Positions 11,561 to 23,391 are shown, counted from the first letter of the stretch. The stretch: 64,000 nucleotides of DNA from Hevea brasiliensis (GCF_030052815.1 NC_079493.1:119685132-119749131), one strand, 5' to 3'. The notes: generated from the letters alone by a model not told the origin. Program-made: numbers and translations.

Positions 11561-11986
11561 GAGTGTCTAACCACTGCCCCTGTGTTGACACTACCTGTGA
11601 GTGGTGAAGGATACACCATGTATTGTGACGCCTCCAGAGTTGGCCTAGGGTGTGTTTTGATGCAGAATGGAAATGTAGTGGCTTATGCTTCAAGACAGCT
11701 GAAGAGGCATGAGCAGAACTACCCCACCCATGATTTGGAAATGGCGGCTGTAGTCTTTGCACTAAAAATCTGGAGACACTATCTGTATGGTGAAGTGTTC
11801 GAGATATACACCGACCATAAGAGTTTGAAGTACATCTTCCAACAGAGGGATTTAAACTTAAGACAGAGGAGATGGATGGAGCTTCTGAAAGACTATGATT
11901 GCACCATCCAGTACCACCCTGGGAAGGCCAATGTTGTAGCAGATGCTTTGGCGAGAAAATCTTACAGCGGTTTGGCGCACATTTAA
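11498..11986 (+). pseudogene. RNase H domain of the Tekay-like element
   Basis: The conserved part starts near 11568 ([10 protein letters not shown]), then YTMYCDAS with the first catalytic Asp, [17 protein letters not shown], the [19 protein letters not shown] helix with the catalytic Glu, and TDHKSLKY with the next Asp. [12 protein letters not shown] marks the RNase H C-terminus. This portion is uninterrupted, unlike what precedes and follows. The frame ends at 11986; downstream sequence to 12093 is a decayed linker to integrase. Confidence 0.88.
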
Positions 11987-12092
11987 AGAGAGAAGAGACC
12001 ATTGATTCGGAGGTACATGAGTTGATGGATCAAGGTTTAATCCTAGATCTTTCGGATGAGGGTATTGTTGGCTCACTTTTGGTGAGGCGGAC

Positions 12093-13337
12093 TTGAGGGA
12101 CAGAGTTAGAGTTTCCCAGCACAGAGACCAACAATTGATGAAGATCATAGAAAGAGTACAGCAAGGTGAAGGTGGTGAGTTTGGATTTGCCAATGATGGC
12201 GCCCTAGTGCAAGGTTCTAGGATATGTGTGCCCGATGTGGACAATCTCAGGAAAGAAATCATGCGAGAGGCACACTATACCCTGTACAGTGTCCACCCAG
12301 GTTCCACCAAGATGTACCATGATGTGAAAGATAACTATTGGTGGAATGGCATGAAGAGAGACATAGCAGACTTTGTGTCCAAGTGCTTGACTTGTCAGAA
12401 GGTGAAGTTTGAACACCAGAGACCGTCAGGGAAGCTGCAAGAGCTCCCTATCCCAGAATGGAAGTGGGAAATGATTACTATGGATTTTGTGACTGGGTTG
12501 CCTCGTACCACACGAGGATATGATTCGATATGGGTAATTGTAGACCGTCTAACCAAATCAGCTCACTTCTTACATGTGAAGACTACATATTCTGTGGCAC
12601 AATATGCCCGGCTCTACATTCGAGAAATAGTCAGATTGCATGGAGTTCCGGCTTCCATAATATCTGACAGAGGGCCCCAGTTCACTTCTCGGTTTTGGAG
12701 AAAGTTGCAGGAGGCACTTGGCACCTGATTGAACTTGATGCGGCTTTCCACCCTCGACAGATTGAAGGACAATCCAGACACTGGAAGACATGCTTCGCAT
12801 GAGTGTCTTGGATTTTGGAGGTCAATGGGATGAGCAGCTAGCTTTGGTGGAGTTTGCCTACAACAACAGTTACCACTCTAGCATAGGGATGGCACCCTAT
12901 GAGGCATTATATGGAAGAAAGTGTAGGTCTCCTCTGTGTTGGAGAAAAATGGGGGAAGCGAAGGTGCATGATGTAGACCTAGTGCAGTACACTTCAGAGG
13001 TAGTTCCTTTAATCGAGAACGCGAGGACGGCTTTAAGATGGCGAAGAGTTATGCAGACCCCAGACGGAGGGATGTGGAGTTTGCAGTGGGCGACTATGTA
13101 TTCCTGAAGGTTTCTCCAATGAAGGGAGTCATGAGATTTGGAAAGAAGGGCAAGTTGGCACCTCGGTATATCGGACCTTTTGAGGTTACTAATAGAGTTG
13201 GAGCAGTGGCCTACCGGTTGGAGCTACCACCCAACCTCTCTCACGTTCATCCCGTGTTTCACATCTCTATGCTCAGGAAATACATTCCCGATCCTTCTCA
13301 TGTACTACAGTCGGATGTAATAGAACTTGACATTTGA
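12093..13337 (+). pseudogene. Integrase of the Tekay-like element (frames broken)
   Basis: Zinc-binding HHCC region at about 12270-12400 ([11 protein letters not shown]... CLTCQ). The catalytic core has TMDFVTGLP with the first Asp and ISDRGPQF with the second. A TGA at 12726-12728 and a frame change follow; the segment that should carry the catalytic Glu is degraded near 12750. EFAYNNSYHSSIGMAPYEAL resumes in frame at 12790, a further shift falls near 13038-13107, and the C-terminal GPFEV and [12 protein letters not shown] motifs follow. Inactive as it stands. Confidence 0.88.
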
Positions 13338-13498
13338 GGAGCAACCTGTAGCCATAGTGGACTACCAAGTGAGACAACTAAGATCAAAACAGATCCCTAT
13401 GGTTAAGGTTTTGTGGAGGAGCCAGTCAGTGGAAGAGTGCACCTGGGAGTCAGAACGGGACATGCGTAGCAAGTACCCTTATCTGTTCAATGTGTAAT
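13338..13498 (+). pseudogene. Chromodomain-like C-terminus of the Tekay-like polyprotein
   Basis: After a frame break near 13336 the sequence reads in another frame VDYQVRQLRSKQIP, VKVLWRSQ and TWESERDMRSKYPYLF before a stop at about 13495. This order (a strand, then VLW, then a tryptophan-Glu helix) is the plant chromovirus chromodomain, thought to bias integration towards marked chromatin. Family assignment is from motif recognition. Confidence 0.75.
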
Positions 13499-13546
13499 AA
13501 TGTACTTTATTCTGCCTTGTGTAAAATTCGAGGACGAATTTTCTGT

Positions 13547-13559
13547 AAGGAGGGAAGAA
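13547..13559 (+). other. Polypurine tract of the Tekay-like element
   Basis: AAGGAGGGAAGAA directly before the 3' LTR; primer for plus-strand cDNA synthesis. Confidence 0.85.
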
Positions 13560-15320
13560 TGTAACACCCCTGATTTTTTTATATATTATTATTGGACTTC
13601 GTGTAGGTATCCTCAATTCGAGGAAATTCGACAGTTGTCCGGATCTGTGAATTTTCGGCCAGACAGACCAGCTATCGGAAAAGTCTCCGAATTGGATCGA
13701 GGTTTTGGCTACCCCACCATTGTCAGGCATCCCGAGCGCGTTCTCGAAGTCGGAATCGACAAAGGTAAACCCGAACCTTGCTTTTTCGTAATTTTCTAGT
13801 GCTTAAATAGGATTAAAAATCCATAAAATATTCGTGGTAGCTTAGAAAATTACGATTCTTTTTGCAATAGCTTAGTAATATTGCTAAGGACCGCGGGGCA
13901 ATGTTTTAGAATTTTTAGAGCTTATTTGGGCAGTTTTTTGCAAAAATGGTCAATTATAAGGACTAAATTGAAATATTACATACTGTGATGGATGATTGAT
14001 TTGATGGGCCCAGGAGGGGCTGTGTGATATGATTGAGTTGTGGATATATGGATTGTGAGTATAGAAGTGTGTTTTGAACCCTTTTGCAGGTTGGGTAGGT
14101 CCTAGGTATAGGGGAGACTCTGCTGGATTTTCGGCACGACTTAGGACGTAATTGGTCTTTTCTTGAATTGTATTGAGTCAATTGTATTAAATAATTGTAA
14201 TATAATTGTCAGGTGAGCCGGGACAGCCTTCTTCCTCCGCCCAGCCGCCACAGTGATTGTCGTCAAGTCTGTGAGTAAAATATTAATTTTAATTATAATT
14301 TCGATATTATTATATGTTCAGCATGCCCATGCATCACTTATATGCATATATTTATGTAGTTAAACTCTAGGCACGATTTATGTTGCATTGATAACTGTTA
14401 AAGTGCCATGAATGTTGTTGCGGTAATTTGGAGCAGTGTGCGTGCGTTGGCGTGCGTGTGATGTGGTGTGGACTATGGATAGGATGGGTAGTCACGGCTT
14501 GAGTTCTTCGCTGGGACCCGATCCTTCGAGGGGTAGTCACGGCTTGAGTTCTTCGCTGGGACCCTCGATTTGGTTATTAAGTGGAAGTCCGAGCTGAGTT
14601 CTTCGCTGGCACCAGGTTGGATTTAAGAGAGCTGTATAGGGGATCAGCTCCCATATATTATGATTGATGTTACAGGGTGCGTGAGTGCTCCAAATTACCT
14701 TTTTGATGATATGATGTGAAAATGTTGTTGATGATGCATTTCACTCTACAGGGTGCATTAGTTTTAGATAGTTATAGAGATTATGGTTAAAATTGATATT
14801 TTACTCTCTGAGTCGAACGCTCACTCCTATTCAAAAATTTTTACAGGCCACAGGAGGATATTTCTTTGAGGTTAACCTGCTTTCTCCCTCGCAGGTCAAT
14901 TATTAATGTTTGTGTAAACTGGTTAAATCTTAGAATTTCCGCATGTGTTAAAAGTATTTATTTAATTTTGGTCTATAATATTATTACCATGTTGGACCTG
15001 TAAACGTATAATGATATGCATGTTTGATGGACTGGATGAGGGAGCTGAGCTCCCATATGTTTTTATGATGATATGAGTATGTGGAGGGTGAGCTGAGCTC
15101 CCCAATTGAGTATTTATTGTGTTTACAGGTCGGATGAGTCAAAAACTCCTCGTTGAAAGGTCCATTTTATGGCCGGACTCTGTCCGTTTGGTTTCTTGAA
15201 TTTGGGCCCAAATGGGCCTTAGAGTTGGGTTAATGAACAGTTAGGCTTACTACGGGCCTCGGGGGCTTTAGGCTGGCCTAGGTCCTAGTGCCGGTCCGGC
15301 CCATAGGTTGGGTCGTGACA
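13560..15320 (+). repeat. 3' LTR of the Tekay-like element
   Basis: 1761 bases, TGTAACACCCC...GTCGTGACA, followed by ACTAA. Near-identical to 6387-8138 apart from scattered substitutions and a few indels (for example around 14215-14260). Confidence 0.93.
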
Positions 15321-15325
15321 ACTAA

Positions 15326-15889
15326 ACATCCCAAACCATACGACTTGCAATGACTGAATGATTGCAACAAGGTGAATGTGGTGAAGCAAGTGGTTGTTCC
15401 GTTCAACATTGGGAAGTATTATGATGAAGTTGTTTGTGATGTGGTGCCAATGGTTGTTTTGCACCTTTTACTTGGAAGACCTTGACAGTATGACATGAGT
15501 GTTTTGCATGATGGGAGGAAGAACAAATACACCTTGGTGAAGGATGGGTGCCGATATCACTTGACTCCATTAATACCTTCCCAAATTCATAAAGATCAAA
15601 TGAAGATTATGAAATCCATGAAAGAAAGAAAAGAGAGTATGAGAGAAAAATCAAGAGAGGCCGAGCTTGATAAGGGAAAAAAATGAGAGGAGTGTGAAAG
15701 CAAAAGAAGTAACAGAAAAAAAAAAAAAAAAAGAGTGAGGGCTCGGGGCAAAAGGAGAGCCGTGAGAAAAGAATGAGCTTATTTGTGAAAGGAAAGGAAG
15801 TGAGGGAGGCTTTACATTGTGAGAGACCTCTTTGTGTAGTTTTGTACAAAGAGGCACATTTATGTATTTCTGACCTTGACCCCAATTTG
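15326..15889 (+). pseudogene. Protease region of the outer element, second part, and linker
   Basis: Continues the protease cut at 6386: KHPKPYDLQ, then a TGA, then KQVVVPFNIGKYYDEV, CDVVPM and HLLLGRP, with another TGA at about 15486 where Trp is expected. A very Lys/Glu/Arg-rich linker with an A13 run at 15716-15731 follows to about 15780. The piece ends at CISDLDPNL, where the solo LTR splits it. Downstream coding resumes at 19085. Confidence 0.82.
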
Positions 15890-18800
15890 TGTGACACCCC
15901 TTATCCGTCTACAGTATAGCCGAGCAAAATATGCCACACTGTATACCAGAACTCCATATTTTATCTCAATTATTTTTATCCTTCCTTAATTTATTTCTTT
16001 ATGATGATGAAATGCAAATTGGGAGATTTGACTTATTTAAGTCATTTATTGAAATTATAAATTAATTTGAGGTTTCGAAAATTTTATAGAATACTAAAAA
16101 TGGAGAAAACAGTTCTTCGGAACCTGTGAAAAACACTTCCAATAATCATTCTATTCCATAAATCCCAATTATCACATCAATTTTCAACAATTTCTCATCA
16201 ATTTCTCAAACTTTCCAATCATTCAATTCACATCATATTTATACTCAAATCATAAATAAATACTCAACTTTCATTTATGAACACTATTTACAGATAATTT
16301 CATTAATACATAATCACATAAGTTTTAATATATATGACAAAATAAAAGTTTAATTACAAAATTTACAAAAATACAAAACACAAAATATAAAATATAGCCT
16401 AGCATCCTACCAATGCACTATAGTTGAGAGGTGACACAGGACACTAGTAGATCTGACTCTCACCCTGACTAGGGTCTACTGGGATCGCGCTCCGTATCTC
16501 CAGTACCTATGCATGGCAAAAAGCAACGTGCTAAGCAATAATGCTTAGTGGTGCCAATAATAAAATAAAAAGAACTAAAAGAAAATAAATATGCAGTGTG
16601 CATATTGATATCTCATGCAGATAAATTTTTTATAATTATTTATAGTCTTATTTATTTGATACTCGTTATATTCATTATTTCATTAAATTTATCAACTTTG
16701 ATTTTTAGTTGCCCAAGTAACCTATACTGGATGACTGGACTGGATAAACGGGTAAACTGGCACTGGGTACCAAGTACCTCGGGCTGTCACACCATCGGTT
16801 ACATATGTATCTCCCGGTGTGCAATAGAATAGCTAATAAGCTGTAATAATTATTAGGCACAAGGCAAGTATCACCATAATATCAGAATGGCTAAAAGCTA
16901 TAAAATCATAGAATGGCATAATGCCATGTGCAGTACTGCTAACTGAACCCTATTGGCATGCCAACTTATCCAAACCAATCTTACTAAGTGTACTAGGGCA
17001 CATTTCAAAGTTATTGATTGAATTTTTATGCTTTACATGTAAAGTTACTATTCATTTTAGTATTTAGGTCAAATTATTGACTTTCCAATGTATAATAGCT
17101 ACATGAGTCCTAATCACATAAATTTACCACATTTTGGTTCTCAAAAGTGTTGGCATTAGTTGCCAATCCATACTTCTAACCAATAGAGGATAAATCAGAA
17201 ATTTCAGTTTTGGGTGGTAGAGTTCACTGTTCCATTAGACCATTATACAGTGAAAATTTGGCTAAATGTTCTTCATCAAAGTTGTTCCTTCTTGTGTCTA
17301 GTTACATTTCACTTTTTGAATCACTCCATTTTGAGTTTTGTAACTCAAGTTATGGCCTAAACATCATAATTGGCCGGATTGTAATTTTTCCAAAATTTCT
17401 AGACAGAATCAATTCTGTAGTTTTTATACACTGACTACAGGTCAGTTTTTGGACATGTTATGGTCAAAATTTGGGTTTATTTTCTTCATGAAAGTTATAG
17501 GGCTATATCTCAACTTTCTATCAGTATAAAATTCAGGTCAATTAGACCTTTCTACACTGAGTTATGACTAAATGAATGAACACTGTTCATTTGGTCATTT
17601 TGCTCATGCAGAATGTAAGTCGCCCGGATTTGGTCAATTTTTAGGGCATCCTATATTTAGTTTCTAGATAGAGTTCCTTCAACAAAATTGTGTCATTATG
17701 TGCCTAATTTCATTTTCAATTGGCCTTGCACCAATTGAACCTACACAACCCAAGTTATAGCTGCCCAAAAATGCTGGACTCATATCCAGACCTGCAGGAC
17801 ACTCAAGGCAGCACACCCAACCTCAAATCCCAAGCTACCATTCACTTTAATTCCTCATTATACTTAGCCAAATGGTCACTAATTGACCATTAGAACTTCC
17901 ATTTACCAACACATAAGCATAATCCCAAGTTTTCCCCTAAACCCTAACTCCAACAACTTCAATACTTCATATACATGCAATCTATGAGTTAAGGCATCAA
18001 GTTCATATTCAATGGCAGCCATGTACAACTATAATTCATTCAAATTAAAGGAAACCTAATGTACCCTAAAGCTGCGAAAATTTAGTGAAATTCATCCATG
18101 CAAATTTTATTTAAATTAGCTTAGTTTCATACTCAATTCATGTTCTCCATGATGTATATACAAAGTAATTAAGACTAATTGGCACTAACATTGATTAAGC
18201 TAATTTCCAAAGCTTGAGAACTCATCTTTTTCTCTTTCTTTTTACTGCCCAAGACTTACTATAGGTGTAAGGGTAAATATTTGTGAAGGAAAGCTAGGGT
18301 CTTGGAGTGATTTGGGTAGTGAACTCAAGCTTGATCAAAGCTTCCATGGAGGTTTTCTTTCCTCTCTCTCTCTCTCTCTCTATGGTGTGGCTGCACAAGT
18401 TGGAAGATGACATTTTTTTTTCTTTTCTTATCCCTTTTTATGTCTTCTTAAGTGTATTTGCTAAAGTCCAATTGGTGGACAATTTTTATTTCACATTTAC
18501 GACATCATCTAGGTGATGTCATAACTCCATTTTCCATTTCAAATTATTTTTTTCCATTTTCAATATTCTTTTCTTCACTCATTTTTAATTTAATTTCTAA
18601 GCAATATTTATTCATATTTTCTATATTATATTTTATTTACTTAATTGGACAAGTTGATCAAAAATCATTTTTAAAGACGAAATAACCAAAATGTCTTCCG
18701 TTTAGCTTAATGAGCTAAAATTATCTATACCGATCGAAAAAATTTTCTAAGAATTTTTTGGCATTCTAATGTTATAGAAACCTCAATGACTCTTCTCTGG

Positions 18801-19079
18801 AGTCTCAAAAATTATTTTATGAATTTTCTCCCGGGTTTAGGGCTCCTAGTTGCGAGGACCGCAACTTCCCACTGGGTTACTCATCGCTAGGGCACCAGCT
18901 CATTTAACTTGGTTGTATTTTATTCCTAAAATTTTTTCTAAATTTTTCTTATTAATATTTGAGTTAATTATGGCTCCTCACTTTTGTTTAAATGTTTTTC
19001 CAAATGTTCTAGTTGTTCGGACAGACACCGATCACCGAAATAGTAGAATGTACGAAATTGCTATAGTGAGGGTGTTACA
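15890..19079 (-). repeat. Solo LTR of the long-LTR Ty3 family, inserted antisense in the outer element
   Basis: 3190 bases with ends TGTGACACCCC and GGGTGTTACA on the plus strand, flanked by ATTTG (15885-15889 and 19080-19084). It is similar along much of its length to the long LTRs at 36296-60783, whose coding strand is minus, so this one also points left. No internal region or partner LTR is present, so it is the product of LTR-LTR recombination. It contains a CT run (18361-18381) and the family palindrome at 18501-18520. Small frames inside are not genes. Confidence 0.88.
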
Positions 19080-19332
19080 ATTTGCCTAGTGGTGCTGTTT
19101 TTTTGTTGCAAGAGTATAATGATGTCTTTCCGGAGGATTTGCCAATTAGATTACCACCCATTCAAGGGATTCTAGTTGTTCGGACAGACACCAGTCACTG
19201 AAACAGTAGAATGTACAAAATTGCTATAGTGAGGGTGTTACAATTTGCCTAGTGGTGCTGTTTTCTTGTTGCAAGAGTATAATGATGTCTTTCCGTAGGA
19301 GTTGCCACTTGGATTACCACCCATTCAAGGGA
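19007..19332 (+). repeat. Tandem duplication of 163 bp spanning the solo-LTR end and adjoining pol sequence
   Basis: Copy 1 (about 19007-19169) and copy 2 (about 19170-19332) both begin TTCTAGTTGTTCGGACAGAC, run through GGGTGTTACAATTTG and end ACCACCCATTCAAGGGATT. The copies differ at about ten positions. Copy 2 continues into intact pol. The duplication therefore arose after the solo LTR's parent had inserted. Confidence 0.92.
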
Positions 19333-20452
19333 TTGAGCACCAGATTGATCTTATTCTGGGGGCACCCATACCGGATAGACCTGCTTATAGAAGTAACCCA
19401 GAAGAAACAAAAAAGCTCTACAGGCAAGTGGAAGAACTCTTGGAAATGGGATATGTGCGTGAGAGCATGAGTCCTTGCGCTGTTTCGGTGATTCTTGTAC
19501 CAAAGAAGGATGGAAGCTATCACATGTGCGTGGATTGTAAAGCCATCAACAAAATCACTATAAAATATAAGCATCCCATACCTTGACTTTATGATATGCT
19601 TGATGAGTTGTTTGGTGCATGTGTGTTTTCTAAGATTAATTTGAAAAGTGGTTACCATCATATTAGAATGAAAATAGGAGATGAATGGAAAACTACTTTC
19701 AAAACTAAGTATGGCTTGTATAAGTGGATGGTAATGCCATTCGGACTCACTAATGCACCTAGCACTTTCATGCATTTGATGAATCATGTGTTGAGATCAT
19801 TCATAGGCAGATTTGTGGTAGTTTATTTTGATGACATCTTGATCTATAACAAAGACATGGATGAGCATTTGCATCATTTAATACTTGTATTTAATGTGCT
19901 GAGACATGAGAAATTATATGCGAATGCAAAGAAATGTTCTTTCTACTTGGAAAAAGTTGTCTTCTTGGTTTTGTTGTGAGTAGCAAGGGTGTTGAAGTTG
20001 ATGAAGAGAAGGTCAAAGCCATTAGGGACTGGCCAACTCCTAAAAATGCATCTAAAGTTAGGAGTTTTCATGGATTGGTTAGTTTCTATAGGAGATCTGT
20101 GCCTCATTTTAGTTATATTGCTGCTCCTTTAAATAAACTTATTAAAAAAGATGTTGCATTTGAGTGGAAGAAGAAACAAGAACTTGCATTTACTGAATTG
20201 AAAGATAGATTGTGTTTTGCACCATTGTTGAGCTTGCCTGATTTTGATAAAACGTTTGAAATTGAGTGTGATGCTAGTGGTATAGGTATAGGTGCTGTTC
20301 TTATGCAAAAGAAAATACCTATTGCATATTTTAGTGAGAAATTGCATGGTGCTGCCTTGAATTACTCTACTTATGATAAGGAATTGTATGCATTAGTTAG
20401 AGCCTTGGAGACTTGGCAACATTACTTGTGGAACAAAGAGTTTACATTCTGA
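19243..20452 (+). pseudogene. Reverse transcriptase and RNase H of the outer element
   Basis: RT motifs in order: EHQIDLI and PYR-type YRSNPEE (about 19335-19405), VPKKDGSYHMCVD (about 19500-19540), [13 protein letters not shown] with the first catalytic Asp position read as Asn (19626-19665), [14 protein letters not shown], and the YFDDILIY active site (about 19825-19850). RNase H follows with [16 protein letters not shown] and [19 protein letters not shown]. Breaks: TGA at 19584-19586, a frame shift near 19975, and another near 20450 just before the DHE-type motif. The order and the YFDD centre identify a Ty3-type polymerase; it is not functional. Confidence 0.88.
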
Positions 20453-20462
20453 TCATGAATAT

Positions 20463-21879
20463 TTGAAGCATATTAGGAGTCAAAATAAATTGAGTAAAAG
20501 GCATGCGAAATGGGTTGCTTTTGTTGAGATGTTTCCATATGTAATTAAATATAAGCAGGGAAAAGAGAATGTTGTTGCTGATGCTCTTTCTAAGAGGCAC
20601 ACACTATTATCCACTCTTGATGCAAAGTTGCTTGGATTTGAGTTCATGAAGGATTTATATGTTAATGATGATGATTTTGCTGGTCTGTTTGATGCTTGTG
20701 AGAAATGTGCATTCCAAAAGTATTATAGACATGATGGGTACTTATTTAAAGAGAATAAGCTTTATGTGCCTCAATGTTCTATACGTGACCTGCTTGTTTT
20801 GAAGTCTCATAGTGGTGGTTTGATGGGTCACTTTGGTGTATCTAAGATTTTGGACATATTGCAAGAACATTTTGTTTGGCCTAAAATGAGAAAAGATGTG
20901 GAGAAGTTGTGTTCTAATTGTGTTAAGTGTAAAAATGCCAAGTCTAGGAGTATGCCACGTGGTTTGTACACACCATTACCTGTACCTAAGGAACCTTGGA
21001 TTGATATTTCTATGGATTTCATATTGGGGTTGCCTAGGTCACAACGTAAACATGATAGCATATTTGTGGTTGTTGATAGATTTTCCAAAATGGCACATTT
21101 TATACTTTGCCATAAAACAGATGATGCCACATATATTGTTGACTTGTTCTTTAAAGAGGTTGTCAAGTTACATGGCATACCTAGGACAATTGTAAGTGAT
21201 AGAGATGTTAAGTTCCTAAGTCACTTTTGGAAAGTGTTGTGGGCTAAGCTAGGCACTAGACTCTTGTTTTCCACTACTTGTCACCCACAAACTGATGGAC
21301 AAACTGAAGCAGTGAATATAACACTTATCACTTTATTGTGTACTGTGATTCAAAAGAATTTGAAGTGTTGGGAAGATTACTTGCCTTTTGTTGAGTTTGC
21401 TTATAATCGTGTTGTGTATTCTTCCACTGGGTTTTCACCTTTTCAGGTTATTTATGGCTATAATCCTTTGACACCATTAGACTTGTCACCATTACCTGTT
21501 GATCATATTGATAGTCTTGATGGAAGAATAAAAGCTGAATTGGTTAAGAAGTTGCATGAGCAAGCTAGAATGCAAATTGAAAAGAAAAATGCTCAATATG
21601 CAACTCATGCTAACAAAGGCTGAAAGGCACTTGTGTTTGAACCAGGTGACTTGGTTTGGGTGCATTTCAAGAGGGATCGGTTTCCTAATAAAAGAAAGTC
21701 AAAATTACATCCACGATGTGATGGTCCATTTAAGGTGTTGGAAATGATCAATAACAATGCCTACAATATAGAACTGCTTGGTGAGTATGGTGTTAGTAAC
21801 TCATTTAATATTTTTGATCTATCTCCTTTTGTTGATGCAGGTCTAAATTCGAGGACGAATTCTTTCAAAAAGGAGGAGA
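20463..21879 (+). pseudogene. Integrase of the outer element
   Basis: A long open stretch (20463-21623) starts in the RNase H C-terminus ([12 protein letters not shown]), then the zinc-binding region ending CVKCKNAKS. The integrase core has SMDFILGLP and VSDRDVKF (two Asp) and [12 protein letters not shown] with the catalytic Glu. A TGA at 21621-21623 breaks it. The C-terminal half resumes with [27 protein letters not shown] and the FNIFDLSPF tail. A one-base offset in the A5 tract near 21866 then separates this frame from the C-terminal tail inside the LTR. No chromodomain is seen. Confidence 0.88.
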
Positions 21880-22766
21880 TGATTAGGAGCCGCCAAAATC
21901 ACTTCCATTGTTCAGTGGCCCCATTACTAGAGCAAGGGCAAGGGAACTTCAAAATCTGGTCATTGAGCATTGGAGGCACCAGGAGACTTATGCCAATCAC
22001 ATGGGACTATCACGCTTACTATTGGAGATCAAGTGGATCATGTTAGCCCAAATCAGCAATGGAGACATGCCTCAGGGTGCCACGTAATCATCCAAGTAGT
22101 GACATGGCATGCCACACGGTGCCACATCAACATCCAAGTAGTGACGTGTGCCACATCAACATCCAAGTAATGACATGTGCCACATCAATATCCAAGTGGC
22201 GACATGGCACTCACATAATTACTTGGCTGCCATCTCACTTGTACACATGGCTTGAGGTGACTTAGCCATTTGAAATAAGAAGTGAACAGATTGTGCCACT
22301 TGTCACATGAAGAATGAAGCCTTTCCTTGTGGTCCCAAATCTAGAAGCTTCTATCCATTCTTACCGCCACATTTTAAGGGAAATGAGATACATTTCTTTT
22401 GTCCTATAGTGCTATATAGGCAGAATTCTGTTGGCACCACCTATATATATTTGTCTTCTTCATTTTAGGGTTTTTCAGATCAGACTCATATTGAGAGAAA
22501 GAGAGTAAATTCAGCCACCATTAGAATGAGCGAGCTATGAAAAATTTTTTCTCTGTTTATTGTAAGAACTTGGATTCAAGCAACCTGATCACATTGCTTG
22601 TCATATTCTGATGCTTAATGTGCTCTTAGATAGGTTCTAATTGTATCTAGACACTTGATTAAATCAATTTCTTTCATCTGCATTTCTTTTTAGTGTCTTA
22701 TCACATTGATTGATATTGTGCCTTATTGGATGGATGAACTTGGGTGCTGTTTGTGATTGCTCATCA
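21880..22766 (+). repeat. 3' LTR of the outer element, including the end of the pol frame
   Basis: TGATTAGGAG...GCTCATCA, followed by GAGAG. Preceded by the purine tract AAAAAGGAGGAGA. The first 205 bases read as a peptide with GPITRARAR and [10 protein letters not shown], stopping at TAA 22085-22087, so the ancestral polyprotein ended inside the LTR. The tandem block at about 22076-22206 has four CATCCAAGT-containing units against three in the 5' LTR. Confidence 0.92.
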
Positions 22767-22771
22767 GAGAG

Positions 22772-23200
22772 AGGAGATGAACAAATTTGTAATGTTCTTA
22801 AGTTTTTTTTTTAATTAATTGTATGAAGATATAAAAATAATTTTGTTATGATAAATAATTTTAAGTATTTAAAAATAAAAAATTATTTTTTATTAAAAAT
22901 TACAAGAAAATAATATTTTAATTTTTTAACTAAAAATTAAGCCTCTTTAGCATAACAAAAAGTGAGAGTTACTTTACTTTTTTGAGGGTAAAAATTGCTT
23001 TTTGTCTCTTTTTTTTTTTTTTTGAAATTGTAAAAATTGCTTTACTTGTTAAGGGATAAATTTGAAATTTGCTCAAAAATTTTATCGACAGAGGTGTGAC
23101 ACGTGTCAAGCGTGAAAGCACCAAAATAAAACTTCCCCAAAAAAAAGAAGCCACATCACAGTGCTCTCACCGACCCTCCCGCTTGCTCCCTCTTTTCGAA
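22772..23200. other. Spacer and putative CENP-C promoter region
   Basis: AT-rich to about 23090, with a T18 run near 23010. It then becomes pyrimidine-rich (CTCTCACCGACCCTCCCGCTT near 23165), as in many plant 5' UTRs. No clear TATA box assigned. Confidence 0.4.
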
Positions 23201-23252
23201 TTGGCTCTCTCCCGAAGCCCCTACGCTTGCTTGAAAGCAGCAAAAATTTACA

Positions 23253-23391
23253 ATGACGGTTCTGGAGGATCCGCTAGAAGGATAAAGGGGATTGTCTCTC
23301 TTTCCTCGAACACTCGCGTCTCTTCCTAATCTGTCCTCAGCCCTTCGATCTCGACGATCCTCACTCCATCCACAATTTCCTCAAATCCGTT
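23253..23391 (+). pseudogene. CENPC: Presumptive CENP-C exon 1 with stop and frame offset
   Basis: Frame from ATG 23253: [13 protein letters not shown], then [18 protein letters not shown]. The frame that is one base later then reads [15 protein letters not shown] up to a GT at 23392. Plant CENP-C usually begins with a short acidic stretch, then a [11 protein letters not shown] segment and a D-D-L...HxFLKS segment, so both pieces are recognisable but not readable together. The exon length (139) is one more than a multiple of three, fitting a single inserted base. The known role of this N-terminus is contact with outer kinetochore (MIS12-side) proteins. Confidence 0.8.

Larger units (their letters stand above)
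6387..15320 (+). mobile_element. Younger chromodomain-type Ty3 element (Tekay-like), inserted in the protease of the outer element
   Basis: Seen: LTRs 6387-8138 and 13560-15320, both TG...CA, flanked by ACTAA (6382-6386 and 15321-15325). Primer site at 8143 and purine tract before 13560. The LTRs are very similar: I count five differences in the first 200 aligned bases. The internal region is split. 8155 to about 11560 is unrecognisable, while 11560-13500 still encodes RNase H, integrase and a C-terminal chromodomain-like tail. The chromodomain and the TGTAACACCCC LTR start point to the Tekay group of chromoviruses (inference). With no readable gag or reverse transcriptase it could only have moved with proteins supplied in trans, unless those genes were lost after insertion. 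Confidence 0.93.
2869..22766 (+). mobile_element. Old Ty3-type LTR retrotransposon split by two later insertions
   Basis: Seen: LTRs at 2869-3746 and 21880-22766 flanked by the 5-bp duplication GAGAG (2864-2868 and 22767-22771). A methionine-initiator-type primer site lies just inside the 5' LTR and a purine tract just before the 3' LTR. Internal order is gag, protease, reverse transcriptase, RNase H, integrase. About 12.1 kb of the 19.9 kb span is later insertions (6387-15325 and 15890-19084). The two LTRs differ at roughly one base in eleven over their first 200 bases, so the element is old. Frames are broken by stops and shifts, so it should be inactive. The pol C-terminus has no chromodomain but carries a short basic GPITRARAR motif extending into the LTR, which suggests a CRM-like or related clade; the clade call is tentative. 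Confidence 0.92.

Noticed and set aside
11538..12262. Minus-strand frames of 134 and 154 codons.
   Set aside because: They mirror the RNase H/integrase coding region on the other strand and show no domain.
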